The position numbers and the translations under genes are program-made. From Candidatus Kuenenia stuttgartensis (GTDB lineage: Bacteria > Planctomycetota > Planctomycetia > Gemmatales > Gemmataceae): a DNA stretch of 64,000 nucleotides. The notes under the pieces were generated by a model, which was not told the origin of the DNA, did no database searches, and worked only from the letters and a program-made list of their open reading frames with translations. The stretch lies in the NCBI GenBank assembly GCA_945875585.1, contig CAMCLK010000003.1, forward strand, positions 62,001-126,000, given 5' to 3'. Numbering within the stretch: the first letter of the stretch is position 1; every line of letters starts with the position of its first letter. This document shows, piece by piece, positions 27,275-37,342 of the stretch.

Positions 27275-30181
27275 ATGCCTCCGGTATATTCACCTGATTC
27301 TATGTTAGGCCAGCAGGTCTTGGCTTTCCGTAATTCTGGCTGGCTGCGTGTTTCGTTCACCCATGTGTTTGAGCAGGCGACACAAAACAAGCCAATCAAA
27401 CAGTTATGGGTGACATCGTTTGCGGGATCTAATGGAAATATCCCCCCTGGGGTATTCAGGCGATTCAATGTTTCAGCTATTCCCGGTGCTGGTGTGAATT
27501 CCACCACAATTCGCATTCCACCGGATGCTGCTGGGCAACAGAGTCCTGAAATCATAAATTTATTGTCGGAATTCGGCATTGCCGGTCATTTTGAATTTAA
27601 TTCTGAAATGGGCGAAATCGGAGTGCAGTGGAGTAATTTTGTTTCAATCGCTGTCAGGCAACAATTCCAATTCGACCTGGAAATTGATAGCAACCACCCA
27701 TTTTTTGAAAGCAACGGCGTTATTCAAATTCGCGTTCGCTCATTTTGGAAGGGTCTCAATTCGCCCAGCGACCAGCCTGGAATTGAGCTGAAGATTATTG
27801 ACCAAGAATCGAACCCTGAAAGCATGATCTCCGATAAAACAGTAGCCATCGACCTGGGTAACTTCGCCACCGCCGCCGCCCTTGTGGCCGATCAGGGGGA
27901 TATTTTTCCGTCATTGGGCGTCAAGCAAGACGCTGGCGTTTCCGGGCTTCACTCCGACAGATCTATGTTTATTTTCAGATCCGGTCTCTCGCTACGTCGC
28001 GTTTACGCAAATTCGTCCGGCGATGGCGCGAACGATCCATGGTTCGGAATACATTTCGACCCGACTCTCACCTCTTCCAATGATAACAAAGACCATAATT
28101 ATCGGAAATATGCCGAGATCGACTATCACGGAAGGTCCATCCAATGCCATGATGTCAAGCGTTTGTTGGCATCTGGCGATGCCGAATACGATCTTAACCC
28201 GGCGCATAAATGTTTTGACGATCAAGGGCGTTTCGTTGTCGGGAAACGTAACCATTTCCTTAACCTTGAAGATGCTCAAAACAATTCATTTTTTGCCCCC
28301 AAGCGGGTCCCCGGTGAATTGTTTCTGACTCGCATTTTCGACCACTTATCGTCAGTTGGGTTTCAAGACAGACGGTTGGGTTTACCACGGGAAATTATTC
28401 TCACCTACCCCACCAGCTACACAACTCGGGAAATTGTCCAATTGTCCCGCGCGGTCCACAGAGCGTGGCTCAGACATTGTGATTTGCTTTCCCCTAATCA
28501 GGTCAACTGCTCTCCACTGCAAAGAAACAGGGAATTGATCGACCGTGTGCATGCCTATGTCAGCGGGGTCCCACAATATCCTTCGGATAAGATCAGCAAT
28601 GCCAGCAATGCCCGAGTCGGCTATGGGCCTTTGGTTCCGAAGGTGATTGACGAGGCGACCGCAAGTGGCATTTACTTCATTGTTAATAAATTGATCAATA
28701 AGGATCATTACTCCCAAATTGGCCCGATCGAAGCATTCCAATTCCGTTACCCTGATGGTGTCAGGCTGGTCGTGGTAGACATCGGAGCGGGCACATCCGA
28801 TGTGGCAACCCTTCATGCCAAGATGGAAAAAGCACCGAACGAGGAAAAGCTTTCGGTCGAATTAGTCAACAAATCAGGCTCTCGTCAATTTTCCGGAGAC
28901 ATGATTACCGCGGCGATTGCGAGGATTATCAAGGCGAAATTGATTCTCGCCTCCATCCGCACGGCGGGTGAACCAGTGATAAACAACTTCAAGCAGGTCC
29001 TTCAGACTCGTGGGATAAACAATTTCGTAACGCAAAGATTTTTACTAGCCCAAGGTCGAGGCAATCAACCCCTGATAACTGCTAATAATGCGACCCATCA
29101 GGCTGAAAAGGAATTGATCGATTTTATCAATGGTGTGATCGCTGCTTTCGGTTCCCGGTCCAGTCCCAACACTTTCACCGGTCTATTACCATGGGTTGAT
29201 ACGCGCAGAAATGCTAACGACAGGTCAAACAATCCCAACCAGATGGACATTCCGGATCGACGGCAAGCACTTGATTGGCTAGTTTCGGTTGCCGAGAAAG
29301 CCAAGGCTGGCCTTGGTGTTGATGGCGCTGGCGATCTTTGGACAATGGGCTTCAACGAACAACCTGATTGGGATATTCCCAACCAGAGTTTTGAGGCTGC
29401 GATCGGCACCAATTCAATTTCAGTATTCCGATCTGAAGTGGACGCTTGTATTCGCGCTGAATTAACTAAATTCGCTGCGTTGGTGAATCAATTCCTTGTG
29501 TACCAACCCGGCAGCGATTTATGCCGATTCAATTCCCCTGCTGATTGGATTCCACCTCGGAAAGTGGTCCTTGCTGGTCGGGCCTCTCTTTATCCGCTGG
29601 TTTGGGAAATGCTTTCCAAGAGCCTGTGCTTGATGGATCCGACCCATTCACTGGTTCACATGCATCAGCACTTGCATTGGCATGGCGACGATTCTCAACG
29701 ACTTTACGGTAATCCGGAGGAGTTGAAAGTATGTGTCACCAAGGGCGCCCTCATGCTGAGCGGTCGCGGAGGTCATGGGCTCAAAATTGATATCAAGTCA
29801 AATTTGGATATGCTATTGCCTTATCGCGTTCTCGTGCTGATTGGCGGCCAGTCGAAAAAGGTCTTCGACGCCGCATCCGATTTCTCCAAGATCGAACCGC
29901 AACGATTTCAGGCTTTTGCCCCCATCGCTCCGGGTACCCCTGTTTTGTTGCAATACCAATTGCCTGGAGACGACACGGAAAGACTTGCTGACCTGTCCCG
30001 TCATTATTTTGAAGGCCCGAATCCTGTATCGCTGTTTTTTGTCGGGTGTGACAGAGACAAGCGAAAATGCGTGGTTTACCCGGCTAAACCTAACGGTGAA
30101 CCTGATTTGCAACGGCCAGCTCGTGAGGAACCTGCTTCTAATAAAGAATATGAGAGTCCTCTATATTCGGGAGAAATTTGA
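27275..30181 (+). CDS. Hsp70/actin-fold ATPase, SrfB-like
   Basis: The 968-aa protein has an N-terminal beta-rich domain (about 1-170). Its ATPase domain has a phosphate-1 motif VAIDLGNFATAA (about 191-202) and a phosphate-2 motif VVVDIGAGTSDVA (about 499-511), both typical of Hsp70/actin folds, then an adenosine-type VVLAGRASLYPLV near residue 768. The size and the GTPase next door match SrfB-type proteins. AGGAGACGG precedes ATG, and the gap to the GTPase gene is 19 bp. Its stop overlaps the next start by one base. Likely role: cytoplasmic ATP-driven assembly or folding of a partner in this cluster. Confidence 0.75.
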   Translation: MPPVYSPDSMLGQQVLAFRNSGWLRVSFTHVFEQATQNKPIKQLWVTSFAGSNGNIPPGVFRRFNVSAIPGAGVNSTTIRIPPDAAGQQSPEIINLLSEFGIAGHFEFNSEMGEIGVQWSNFVSIAVRQQFQFDLEIDSNHPFFESNGVIQIRVRSFWKGLNSPSDQPGIELKIIDQESNPESMISDKTVAIDLGNFATAAALVADQGDIFPSLGVKQDAGVSGLHSDRSMFIFRSGLSLRRVYANSSGDGANDPWFGIHFDPTLTSSNDNKDHNYRKYAEIDYHGRSIQCHDVKRLLASGDAEYDLNPAHKCFDDQGRFVVGKRNHFLNLEDAQNNSFFAPKRVPGELFLTRIFDHLSSVGFQDRRLGLPREIILTYPTSYTTREIVQLSRAVHRAWLRHCDLLSPNQVNCSPLQRNRELIDRVHAYVSGVPQYPSDKISNASNARVGYGPLVPKVIDEATASGIYFIVNKLINKDHYSQIGPIEAFQFRYPDGVRLVVVDIGAGTSDVATLHAKMEKAPNEEKLSVELVNKSGSRQFSGDMITAAIARIIKAKLILASIRTAGEPVINNFKQVLQTRGINNFVTQRFLLAQGRGNQPLITANNATHQAEKELIDFINGVIAAFGSRSSPNTFTGLLPWVDTRRNANDRSNNPNQMDIPDRRQALDWLVSVAEKAKAGLGVDGAGDLWTMGFNEQPDWDIPNQSFEAAIGTNSISVFRSEVDACIRAELTKFAALVNQFLVYQPGSDLCRFNSPADWIPPRKVVLAGRASLYPLVWEMLSKSLCLMDPTHSLVHMHQHLHWHGDDSQRLYGNPEELKVCVTKGALMLSGRGGHGLKIDIKSNLDMLLPYRVLVLIGGQSKKVFDAASDFSKIEPQRFQAFAPIAPGTPVLLQYQLPGDDTERLADLSRHYFEGPNPVSLFFVGCDRDKRKCVVYPAKPNGEPDLQRPAREEPASNKEYESPLYSGEI

Positions 30182-32091
30182 TGTCCTCCGGAATGGGCAG
30201 GTTTTCTAAGTCATCTGAAGAAGAACTGGCTGTTTGGCTGGTTTCAAAGGACATACCCTCGTTGGCGGGGTTTGCTCACCCCGCACTAAATAGTGCAGAC
30301 GCGCCGACCGCAATGCAAATTCTGTTAAACCATCCTGAGCCCTCTCCCGGTGAACAATTGTGGCGTTGGCTTGTTCAAGCTGAATGCGTGCTTGCCAGTG
30401 TCTCCCGTGGAAGAATTTCCCAAAACCTTCTCAAGTCTGTACAAGCGCGGGAAATTCTTGAAGAGTGGAGCAACTTTATTCAAGATCAGGCTGTTGATCT
30501 CAAATCTCGAGCCAGGTCCATTCTGGGAGGATTCCTGATCGGGCGCAGCCGCCAAGGGGTTTGGCCCGCTCTCACATTGGCTCGCTGCCTGCAGATGCCT
30601 GCTGTCAATATCGGTTGGGATAGTACGTGGACGGAATCCATGGCGGCGCGCCTGAGCACGATCGCGCCGCATAACCGAGGCGCTTCTATCGCATTGCTGC
30701 TCGCGTTCATTTGGCGCGATGCGGGCGCGCTCGTAGAAGATTCCAGCCCCCTTGAAGCCGCCGCAGGCTGTGTGTTCACCCGTATTACCGACCCTGTCCG
30801 CTGCATCCGCATGCCTGACGCTATCTTTTTGGAAAGGCCCGGCCTTGCCGAACCCCGAATCTTTCAGCCGGCGATACAAGCGGGCGGGTTGGGCCAAACC
30901 ATGGTCGTTGCCCCCCCTACTCTCTTGGTACCGCCACTGTCGGTTCTGCAAGATCGATTTCGCACGATTCTGAAGTTTTCCGGGGCGGTACAAGAACATG
31001 AAACTGCCCGATTTCTGTCGGTGGCCCACTGGCAGCAAACTGAGACTGCGGACCGGGAACCCCTCGTTTCATTGCTGTTTTCCGCCTCCGCCGCTTCTAC
31101 TGTTTCAACGCATTCAGCACGAGCGGAAACATTTGTTCTGCAACCCGCCCAACCCGTAATACCCTCACCCGGAATTGCCAAATCAGAATTAATCAGGAAT
31201 CATTTGAGCGGCGCGAGGTTTCATGGAAACCTGTTGGCCGTGTTGAAATCCATGAGTCAACCGCTGCGTGATACATTCGCGGCGCCAATCGCCGATTTGG
31301 AAGAGGCGGTTTCAGGTCGGCAGGGTGAAACCAGCAGCCCCACTTGGCTGGTGCGAGTCGCGAATAATTTGTTGCAGGCAGATCAGGCCGCTGGCATTTG
31401 TGGTGAAGACATCCTTCAAGCAAAATTAGCATTGGGAATTGTTCGCGACGCCTTACATCCTTTGGGCCGTCAGCTTGTCCCGACATCGGATGCCGATGAT
31501 TGGGTTTTTGACTCTGGCCGTTCATGCCCAATCGCCATTAACGACCAAACGATACTCGAGTCCCGTTTTCATGCTCGTATTCCATCGGGAGAGCGTTTCC
31601 TCGCGGCTTGGGGTGAAGGCGCGACGAACGGACTGGTGGACCGTGCCCCGTGCATTGCGGTTTCCGCCGGCAGACCAACCCCCGGTTGGCTCCGGCTGAA
31701 TCGTTTCCTTGGCGATACCGACCATGCGCTGAATGGCATTGCTGAAATCATGAGTGTTTGGGCGGCAAACAACGACAAGATGGAACAGGCCCGCTTCACA
31801 GCCGAACGTTTGACGGTAGAGCGTTATTCGGATGCCGTGAAGGGTTGGGTAGCCAAGGCCGGAAGCCAAGGGACTGAATTCGACGCGGCCTTGAGCGAAT
31901 TACTAATGGAATTAGGCGGGTTTGCGTTCCTGTTCCCCGCCCATGGCCCTTTGACGATGATCCCGGAAACTCAGATCCGGATCGTCAACAAAGCGACCGC
32001 AAAACATTTTTCAAACATTACCCGGGTCGTGTGCCCCGGGTTGCTGGGTCCGACAGGCATGGTGATGGCCGCAAGGGTCGAGGTAGATTGA
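30181..32091 (+). CDS. Unknown 636-aa partner of the SrfB-like ATPase
   Basis: The start overlaps the previous stop (TGATG), with GGGAGAAA upstream, so translation is coupled. The protein is soluble and helical with Ala/Pro-rich linkers (about 300-345) and a conserved-looking C-terminus (LSELLMELGGFAFLFPAHG and VCPGLLGPTGMVMAARVEVD). No family is recognised. Its place beside SrfB/SrfC-like genes suggests the third member of such a module, though I could not match it to SrfA. Its base composition is more G+C-rich than the genes around 35-40 kb. Confidence 0.75.
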   Translation: MSSGMGRFSKSSEEELAVWLVSKDIPSLAGFAHPALNSADAPTAMQILLNHPEPSPGEQLWRWLVQAECVLASVSRGRISQNLLKSVQAREILEEWSNFIQDQAVDLKSRARSILGGFLIGRSRQGVWPALTLARCLQMPAVNIGWDSTWTESMAARLSTIAPHNRGASIALLLAFIWRDAGALVEDSSPLEAAAGCVFTRITDPVRCIRMPDAIFLERPGLAEPRIFQPAIQAGGLGQTMVVAPPTLLVPPLSVLQDRFRTILKFSGAVQEHETARFLSVAHWQQTETADREPLVSLLFSASAASTVSTHSARAETFVLQPAQPVIPSPGIAKSELIRNHLSGARFHGNLLAVLKSMSQPLRDTFAAPIADLEEAVSGRQGETSSPTWLVRVANNLLQADQAAGICGEDILQAKLALGIVRDALHPLGRQLVPTSDADDWVFDSGRSCPIAINDQTILESRFHARIPSGERFLAAWGEGATNGLVDRAPCIAVSAGRPTPGWLRLNRFLGDTDHALNGIAEIMSVWAANNDKMEQARFTAERLTVERYSDAVKGWVAKAGSQGTEFDAALSELLMELGGFAFLFPAHGPLTMIPETQIRIVNKATAKHFSNITRVVCPGLLGPTGMVMAARVEVD

Positions 32092-32092
32092 T

Positions 32093-32767
32093 ATGGATAA
32101 CCGCGCCGTGAATGGAAATAATACGCTTGCTACCCAAGGCACTGCCGGGGCAACCTCGCAACAACAATCCCCACCGGTGGAAACCGTGAAAAGTGGTGGA
32201 TGGCAGTTACCTGCCATGGCTCTACTGGTCGCCATCATTTTGGCCTCCGTGGCGCTACCAATAGCTGGTTCTGCCACTGGAGCGGGAAGCGTTGCCGGTC
32301 GAGTGCTGGTGACACCGTTGGTAATTGGTTCCATCGCGTTGTCGTTGTTTTCAGTCCTTCAGGGCATTTCCCGCATAGCGAATGGGCCTATACTAGTAAA
32401 ATCCGCTGGAAACTGGTTGCAATCTCCTCAATCTGTCCCCTTTGAAACGGCAGTGGCGGGGTTAGCCCTATTGGTATCGTTTGCGACTTGGGGCTGGGTG
32501 TTTCGCGATTTGCTTGCGGCCGATCATCGCGTTTTTTCTGAAAGGCCCGAGGCGGCCATTTACTGGAGCAACCGGTTGCTTCCTGTATGGTTTCCATTGC
32601 TAGCAGGCATGTTCGCTATGCTGGTGAATCAGGTCTCACTGTGGTCGAATGGTGTGGTTGTCAAAAAAGTTGATGGCGGGGCGATAGTTAAACCAACGGG
32701 TGAAAAGCCTGATGATGACGGTGGCAAGGAAGACCCCGTTCCAACCGGCCGCGTTGTTACCTTTTAG
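32093..32767 (+). CDS. Four-helix membrane protein, unknown function
   Basis: The 224-aa protein has a polar N-terminus (1-36), hydrophobic helices at about 37-60 (LPAMALLVAIILASVALPIAG), 68-90, 116-136 (AGLALLVSFATWGWVF) and 160-182 (LPVWFPLLAGMFAMLVNQ), and a charged tail rich in Asp/Lys/Pro. It starts 1 bp after the previous stop, so it belongs to the same operon. It may anchor the upstream soluble NTPases to the membrane, which is an inference from position only. Confidence 0.75.
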   Translation: MDNRAVNGNNTLATQGTAGATSQQQSPPVETVKSGGWQLPAMALLVAIILASVALPIAGSATGAGSVAGRVLVTPLVIGSIALSLFSVLQGISRIANGPILVKSAGNWLQSPQSVPFETAVAGLALLVSFATWGWVFRDLLAADHRVFSERPEAAIYWSNRLLPVWFPLLAGMFAMLVNQVSLWSNGVVVKKVDGGAIVKPTGEKPDDDGGKEDPVPTGRVVTF

Positions 32768-32780
32768 AGTAATATTTTTG

Positions 32781-32815
32781 TTGAAACTTTCTAATTCCGG
32801 ATTATATCTTATACT
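32781..32815 (+). promoter_or_regulatory. Possible promoter before the Ig-like protein gene
   Basis: TTGAAA at 32781 is followed after 16 bases by TATATC and, further on, by TATACT. This is the only gap (81 bp) in an otherwise overlapping gene run. The match is imperfect. Confidence 0.3.
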
Positions 32816-32848
32816 CGTTACTTTCACACTCGATGAGGTTGAACCGTT

Positions 32849-35569
32849 ATGACGACAGGCGATGTGAAGGCAACAGCACCGGCAGCCCGGCCAAGCTTTA
32901 CGGCCATGGCCGGAATCGGCTTCGCCATGCTCCTGCCCCTGGCAGCCTCGGTCATTCAAGCTGACCTGCTCATCGACAAGTTGCCGGTTGAGGAGCGGCT
33001 TAGCATCAAGGAATCTCGTGATGCCGACACGAAAGCGGCCTACACACCACCTGATGGAAGCCTCTCCGAAGTCATTATTCAGCGCCCTATCCGCCATGAA
33101 GTCACATTAAACCGGAAGCTGAGCGAGGCCTCCGTTTCCGAAGCGCTCTTCCGCAATGCGGGCACGGCTCCCTGCTCCATCACGGTTGCCCGACCCGATT
33201 CCGAGAACAACCCCGAGCTTGTGATGGTCACCGTGACTCCTCAAGGGAAAGGAACGGTTCAACTCGCCTTGACGGAAAAACCACCTGATAACCTCAAAAG
33301 CCTATACGACCACGATGTGGACGTTGGTTCCACCGAACCTACAGGCAAAAAACGATTGTCCGTAGCAGACCACGTGGCCGATGAGTTCCGTTACCACAAG
33401 TCTTGGGCTCGACCCAAAGAAGAAGTAGCCTATCAGGTGAAATTCCGCCGGCCGGTAAACACCGCTGACATGAAGCCCAGCATTTTCCGCAACGCCTTGG
33501 ACGATGTCAAAAACTGGAACCCAGAAAAGCCAGCCGCAAAAGTGAGTGTGGTGAAGATCAAACCAGATTCCGAACCGTTCAGCGATTCATTCACCGTGGT
33601 TATGAAACCAGAGGCGCCAGAGGGCAAAGAACGTGGTTACGCCCGTTTGGAAATAGTCAATGATGCCGTTCTACACGACTCAAGTGGCACAGAAATTCCC
33701 AGAGTAGGCCCTATTCAGGCGGAACAGGAACTAGCCATCAGCCCAGAAGAACCAGGAACAGTTCTTGCGAAACTGGAATTGGTCCCGCCGGTGAACGTTG
33801 CCGCGGTGGGTCAAAAAGTGCTGGCCAAACTAACTTTCGCCTCGTCAATCAACCCCGCCTCAATCAATCCCTGCCTGTTTATGAACAAAGAAGCATCAGG
33901 ACCCGATATTGCTGTAAAGATCGACGCTAGCGATGAAAAGACGGTAGACCTCAGCTTCGTCTGCGACAAACCTGGCAAAGTTCGCTTGGGAATGAAACGC
34001 ATGGTGATTCCAGGCCCTAAGGGGTTTCCCCTTGAAGCACGCATCGAAGACGCCAAGCCTATCGATATCATCGAGGGCGGCCTTATGGTCAAGGCATTCA
34101 ATCCCGACAAACGGGTTATTGAAGAAGGCGGGTCGGTTGACTACCGGATCGAATTCAACAAACCAGTAGCCACAAAACAATTCAATGCTCAACAATGCGT
34201 ATCCAACGATCGGCCGGGTAAAATCAAGGTGGTTAACGTGAACCCCGCCCAGGAAAGTAAGGAATTGGTCATTCGGGTCACACCTGAATTTGGTTGTAAA
34301 GCCATCTACCTGAAGATCAGCAAAGATAGCAAATTGCAAGATCCTAGCGGCGCCAACCTGAAAATGAATATTGATCAAGTGGATCCACTTTCCGTAGTCG
34401 TAGGCCAAACGACAATGCTTGAGGTAGTGCCTTCACGCATAGAAACCATCTTAGTAAACGCAGCCTACCGCATGCAGGTACGGAATCTTCCCAAGGAGGT
34501 GAACCTTACCGATGAATTCAAGACTGGAAAAATCGGCATCATTAATAAAGCGACAGGAAAACCTATTCCGAATGACTGGGTGAATCATGAACGTGGACCC
34601 GAAGAAATGGAATGGACAACAGAAGTCCGCCCGAAAATAGCTGGCCATTACGAGTTTATTTGGGAAACTCCCAATCCAATCGGCCCGGTAGATAACAAGT
34701 TCATTGTCATGGGAAGAAACAATTATGGCGGAAAAGTGGATGTCGCCAATCGTTGGGTCGATCCGCCAAAAGTGAACACAATTCCGGCAGGAACCCAAAT
34801 AGAATATCGTTTTCCTGGGATACCTGAAAACGTCAACGTGAAAGATGACTATGATAAAGGCCGCATCGTGATCTACGATAATATTACCAACCGACCAATT
34901 CCTCGCGATTGGGGTCGATGGGTTTGGGACAAAAATGAACGTCGTTGGGTTTGGATCTGCAGACCCAGAGAAACGATCTGTTTTAGAGGAACATTTCCAA
35001 CTGATTATTATGATCGCTATGGAATTCAAAATGGGGTCTTTGGACAAACGATTGACGTTATCAAGACACCTATGTATGCTCCAAAAGCAGGTAAAGTTCT
35101 AGTAATTGCAGACACTGGTTTCCTCCGCCGTGACAACGCTTGTAACAAAGCGGTGACTGACATGGTGGAACAATTGCGCGCCGGTTTAATAAACAAGATG
35201 CTGATTGTGGATCGCGCAGGAATACGAGAATGGCAACCTATACCGCAACCAGCAGCCGAGCCTGTGCCGCTTCAGAAAGATGAACTATTTATTGCCTACA
35301 ATGAGGTAGCAAACAAACTTAATAGTTGGGACAACAAAGCCGTAAATGTAGTGTTGGTGTGGTGTGAAGACGGGGAACCAAACATGCAAGGGGCCCTTCA
35401 GATAAATAAACGGAGTGGCATTTTTGTGGCATTTGCAGGACGCCCTAACAATCTGCAAGGACCAGAAATCCAGAAGAAGATTCCGCCGCCCGTACGAATG
35501 GAGTGCGCAAGAGACTTTGAAGCAATGGCACCATCAATCGGCGGAATTTTGGGAGTTGCACAAAGATGA
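32849..35569 (+). CDS. Membrane-anchored protein with Ig-like repeats and VWA-like C-terminus
   Basis: The 906-aa protein has a single N-terminal hydrophobic helix (about 21-39, MAGIGFAMLLPLAASVIQA), then a long beta-rich region with repeated bacterial-Ig-like segments, for example VTLNRKLSEASVSEALF, VKFRRPVNTADMKPSIF, LTFASSINPASINPCLF and IEFNKPVATKQFNAQ, each a strand pair followed by a residue/position pattern typical of Big repeats. Residues about 745-900 form a Rossmann/VWA-like domain starting KVLVIADTGFL. It is probably anchored in the inner membrane with the body outside. Its stop overlaps the next start by four bases. Confidence 0.75.
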   Translation: MTTGDVKATAPAARPSFTAMAGIGFAMLLPLAASVIQADLLIDKLPVEERLSIKESRDADTKAAYTPPDGSLSEVIIQRPIRHEVTLNRKLSEASVSEALFRNAGTAPCSITVARPDSENNPELVMVTVTPQGKGTVQLALTEKPPDNLKSLYDHDVDVGSTEPTGKKRLSVADHVADEFRYHKSWARPKEEVAYQVKFRRPVNTADMKPSIFRNALDDVKNWNPEKPAAKVSVVKIKPDSEPFSDSFTVVMKPEAPEGKERGYARLEIVNDAVLHDSSGTEIPRVGPIQAEQELAISPEEPGTVLAKLELVPPVNVAAVGQKVLAKLTFASSINPASINPCLFMNKEASGPDIAVKIDASDEKTVDLSFVCDKPGKVRLGMKRMVIPGPKGFPLEARIEDAKPIDIIEGGLMVKAFNPDKRVIEEGGSVDYRIEFNKPVATKQFNAQQCVSNDRPGKIKVVNVNPAQESKELVIRVTPEFGCKAIYLKISKDSKLQDPSGANLKMNIDQVDPLSVVVGQTTMLEVVPSRIETILVNAAYRMQVRNLPKEVNLTDEFKTGKIGIINKATGKPIPNDWVNHERGPEEMEWTTEVRPKIAGHYEFIWETPNPIGPVDNKFIVMGRNNYGGKVDVANRWVDPPKVNTIPAGTQIEYRFPGIPENVNVKDDYDKGRIVIYDNITNRPIPRDWGRWVWDKNERRWVWICRPRETICFRGTFPTDYYDRYGIQNGVFGQTIDVIKTPMYAPKAGKVLVIADTGFLRRDNACNKAVTDMVEQLRAGLINKMLIVDRAGIREWQPIPQPAAEPVPLQKDELFIAYNEVANKLNSWDNKAVNVVLVWCEDGEPNMQGALQINKRSGIFVAFAGRPNNLQGPEIQKKIPPPVRMECARDFEAMAPSIGGILGVAQR

Positions 35570-37299
35570 CAAATGAAATTAGTGTTATATTTCAAGAAGG
35601 TGACGAAAAAACACCTAAAACAATTAAAGAACTAATCGATATCTACGATAGCAATCATGCTAGCGAATCTGCAGAAGTACTTTTAGTAATCGAAGGCAAG
35701 TATCATAAACTTAATTATAAATATATGACTACTATTTTTATACCAATTTTTAAAAGCTTTATAAAAACACAAGTTGAACGCAATAGCCAATCAAGCAAAG
35801 AATTAGTGCAGACAAACCAACAAGTAGAATTATCTCAAAACCAAAATGAGTTAATCAATACAATTAATGACCAAATCTTAGATATTTACTCATTTATAGA
35901 GGCAATAAATACTAATGTTAAGGAAATAACACAATTGGTTTCAAGCCAACCCGTAATAAATAATTCTACATATACATTTCCCAAAAACAATATATCAGAG
36001 AAACCCAATGAAGAACCCGAATTAAACAACGACGGCAGCAACATACAAATATCGAAAATATTATTAAATGTAACAATGCGCGGCTTGCCGTCATTTGTTG
36101 GATGTCTATTAGGTTTCCTTGCTTGTCTTCTATTAAATAAGGGAGCAAATAATCAAAACCCAGTGATTGCAAAAACAACTGAAAATACCTCATCTCAAAA
36201 AGAGACTGTAAATACAACTGAGTCAAATTCATTATCCAATCAGTGGGAATCGAAAATAAGAAAAATGAATGATGAATTAATTTCAATAAAATCAAAGTCA
36301 GAAACAGTCTCAACCGAAATCATGAAAACAAAAGATGATGCGAAGGTTATTGCCGATGCCATTAATTTAAATCTCTCAACAATAAACAGCGGCTTAAAAA
36401 CATTATCAGATGACTCGAAACCTTTATTTGAAAAGAATTTATTTAATAGCAAAGTTACAGAAATTTTAAAAGAAAATTTAAATACTGGTAATTTAGCAAC
36501 AAAATTAATTGAACTTGACAAGAATTCTGGTGAAAAATTCATAGAATCATTAACAATAGCTCTATTGCCTAAGGATTCAAAAAAAATTGAAGAACTCAAG
36601 AAAACATTTGTAGAAAAAATAGGACAATTGGATCCCGCAACTAAAAATAATTTAATTAATGGAATAATTAAATCTTACGGCAATCCAACTGCTGATGAAA
36701 AAGCCAAGTTATTAAAAGATTTATTAAATGACTGGCTAAACAAAGAAAATATTCAATCCGCCATTGCCAAAAGTATGATACCTAAAAATCAAAAAGTGGT
36801 AATTATACCGATTCAAGATTTTCATCCCACTAGTACCGATGGTATGTTTAGCCCTCTGATCAAACAACTGTTAAACACAGAGCACAAAATATTTATTTAT
36901 AGCAATGACAAATTAACTGAAATAAATCAAGCAAACATTTCAGAACTGAAAAAAAATTTCAATAACACCACTTCGGTAGTAGACTCTGATTTTTATAAAG
37001 AAAGCGTCAAGGCGACAGACAATAAATCTTCTGATATAATTCTAATACGAGGCCCGAATTCTCCAGTAGCTCCGAAGATAGACGGTTCCGCTTGGTTTAA
37101 TGGGAATCATTGTTCCGTCATTTACATCAACAATAAAACCAGTCCAACTAACGATTCCGACGAAAGGAAAATTCAATGGGCAAATTTAGTTGCAATTAAC
37201 AGGGGTTCGCTAAGGATAGTCGATTTTGATTCAACAAAACCTGATGAAACTGATAAGACAGTTGCTCAGATCCTTAAGGAAATCAAGGAAGTTCGTTAA
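35566..37299 (+). CDS. AT-rich TM protein with Rossmann-like C-terminal domain
   Basis: The ATGA overlap couples it to the Ig-like gene. The 577-aa protein has an N-terminal cytoplasmic-looking domain (1-165, Gln/Asn-rich helix at 75-115), a TM helix (about 174-193, GLPSFVGCLLGFLACLLLNK), a coiled-coil/helical middle (220-400) and a C-terminal alpha/beta domain (about 405-570) starting KVVIIPIQDFHPTSTDG, similar in layout to the end of the preceding protein. Codon use is strikingly A/T-rich compared with the genes at 27-35 kb, suggesting faster evolution or different origin. Function unknown. Confidence 0.75.
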   Translation: MTNEISVIFQEGDEKTPKTIKELIDIYDSNHASESAEVLLVIEGKYHKLNYKYMTTIFIPIFKSFIKTQVERNSQSSKELVQTNQQVELSQNQNELINTINDQILDIYSFIEAINTNVKEITQLVSSQPVINNSTYTFPKNNISEKPNEEPELNNDGSNIQISKILLNVTMRGLPSFVGCLLGFLACLLLNKGANNQNPVIAKTTENTSSQKETVNTTESNSLSNQWESKIRKMNDELISIKSKSETVSTEIMKTKDDAKVIADAINLNLSTINSGLKTLSDDSKPLFEKNLFNSKVTEILKENLNTGNLATKLIELDKNSGEKFIESLTIALLPKDSKKIEELKKTFVEKIGQLDPATKNNLINGIIKSYGNPTADEKAKLLKDLLNDWLNKENIQSAIAKSMIPKNQKVVIIPIQDFHPTSTDGMFSPLIKQLLNTEHKIFIYSNDKLTEINQANISELKKNFNNTTSVVDSDFYKESVKATDNKSSDIILIRGPNSPVAPKIDGSAWFNGNHCSVIYINNKTSPTNDSDERKIQWANLVAINRGSLRIVDFDSTKPDETDKTVAQILKEIKEVR

Positions 37300-37342
37300 A
37301 AACCTTTGTTCAATCATAAACGCAAATAGGAGTGCTCAGGTC

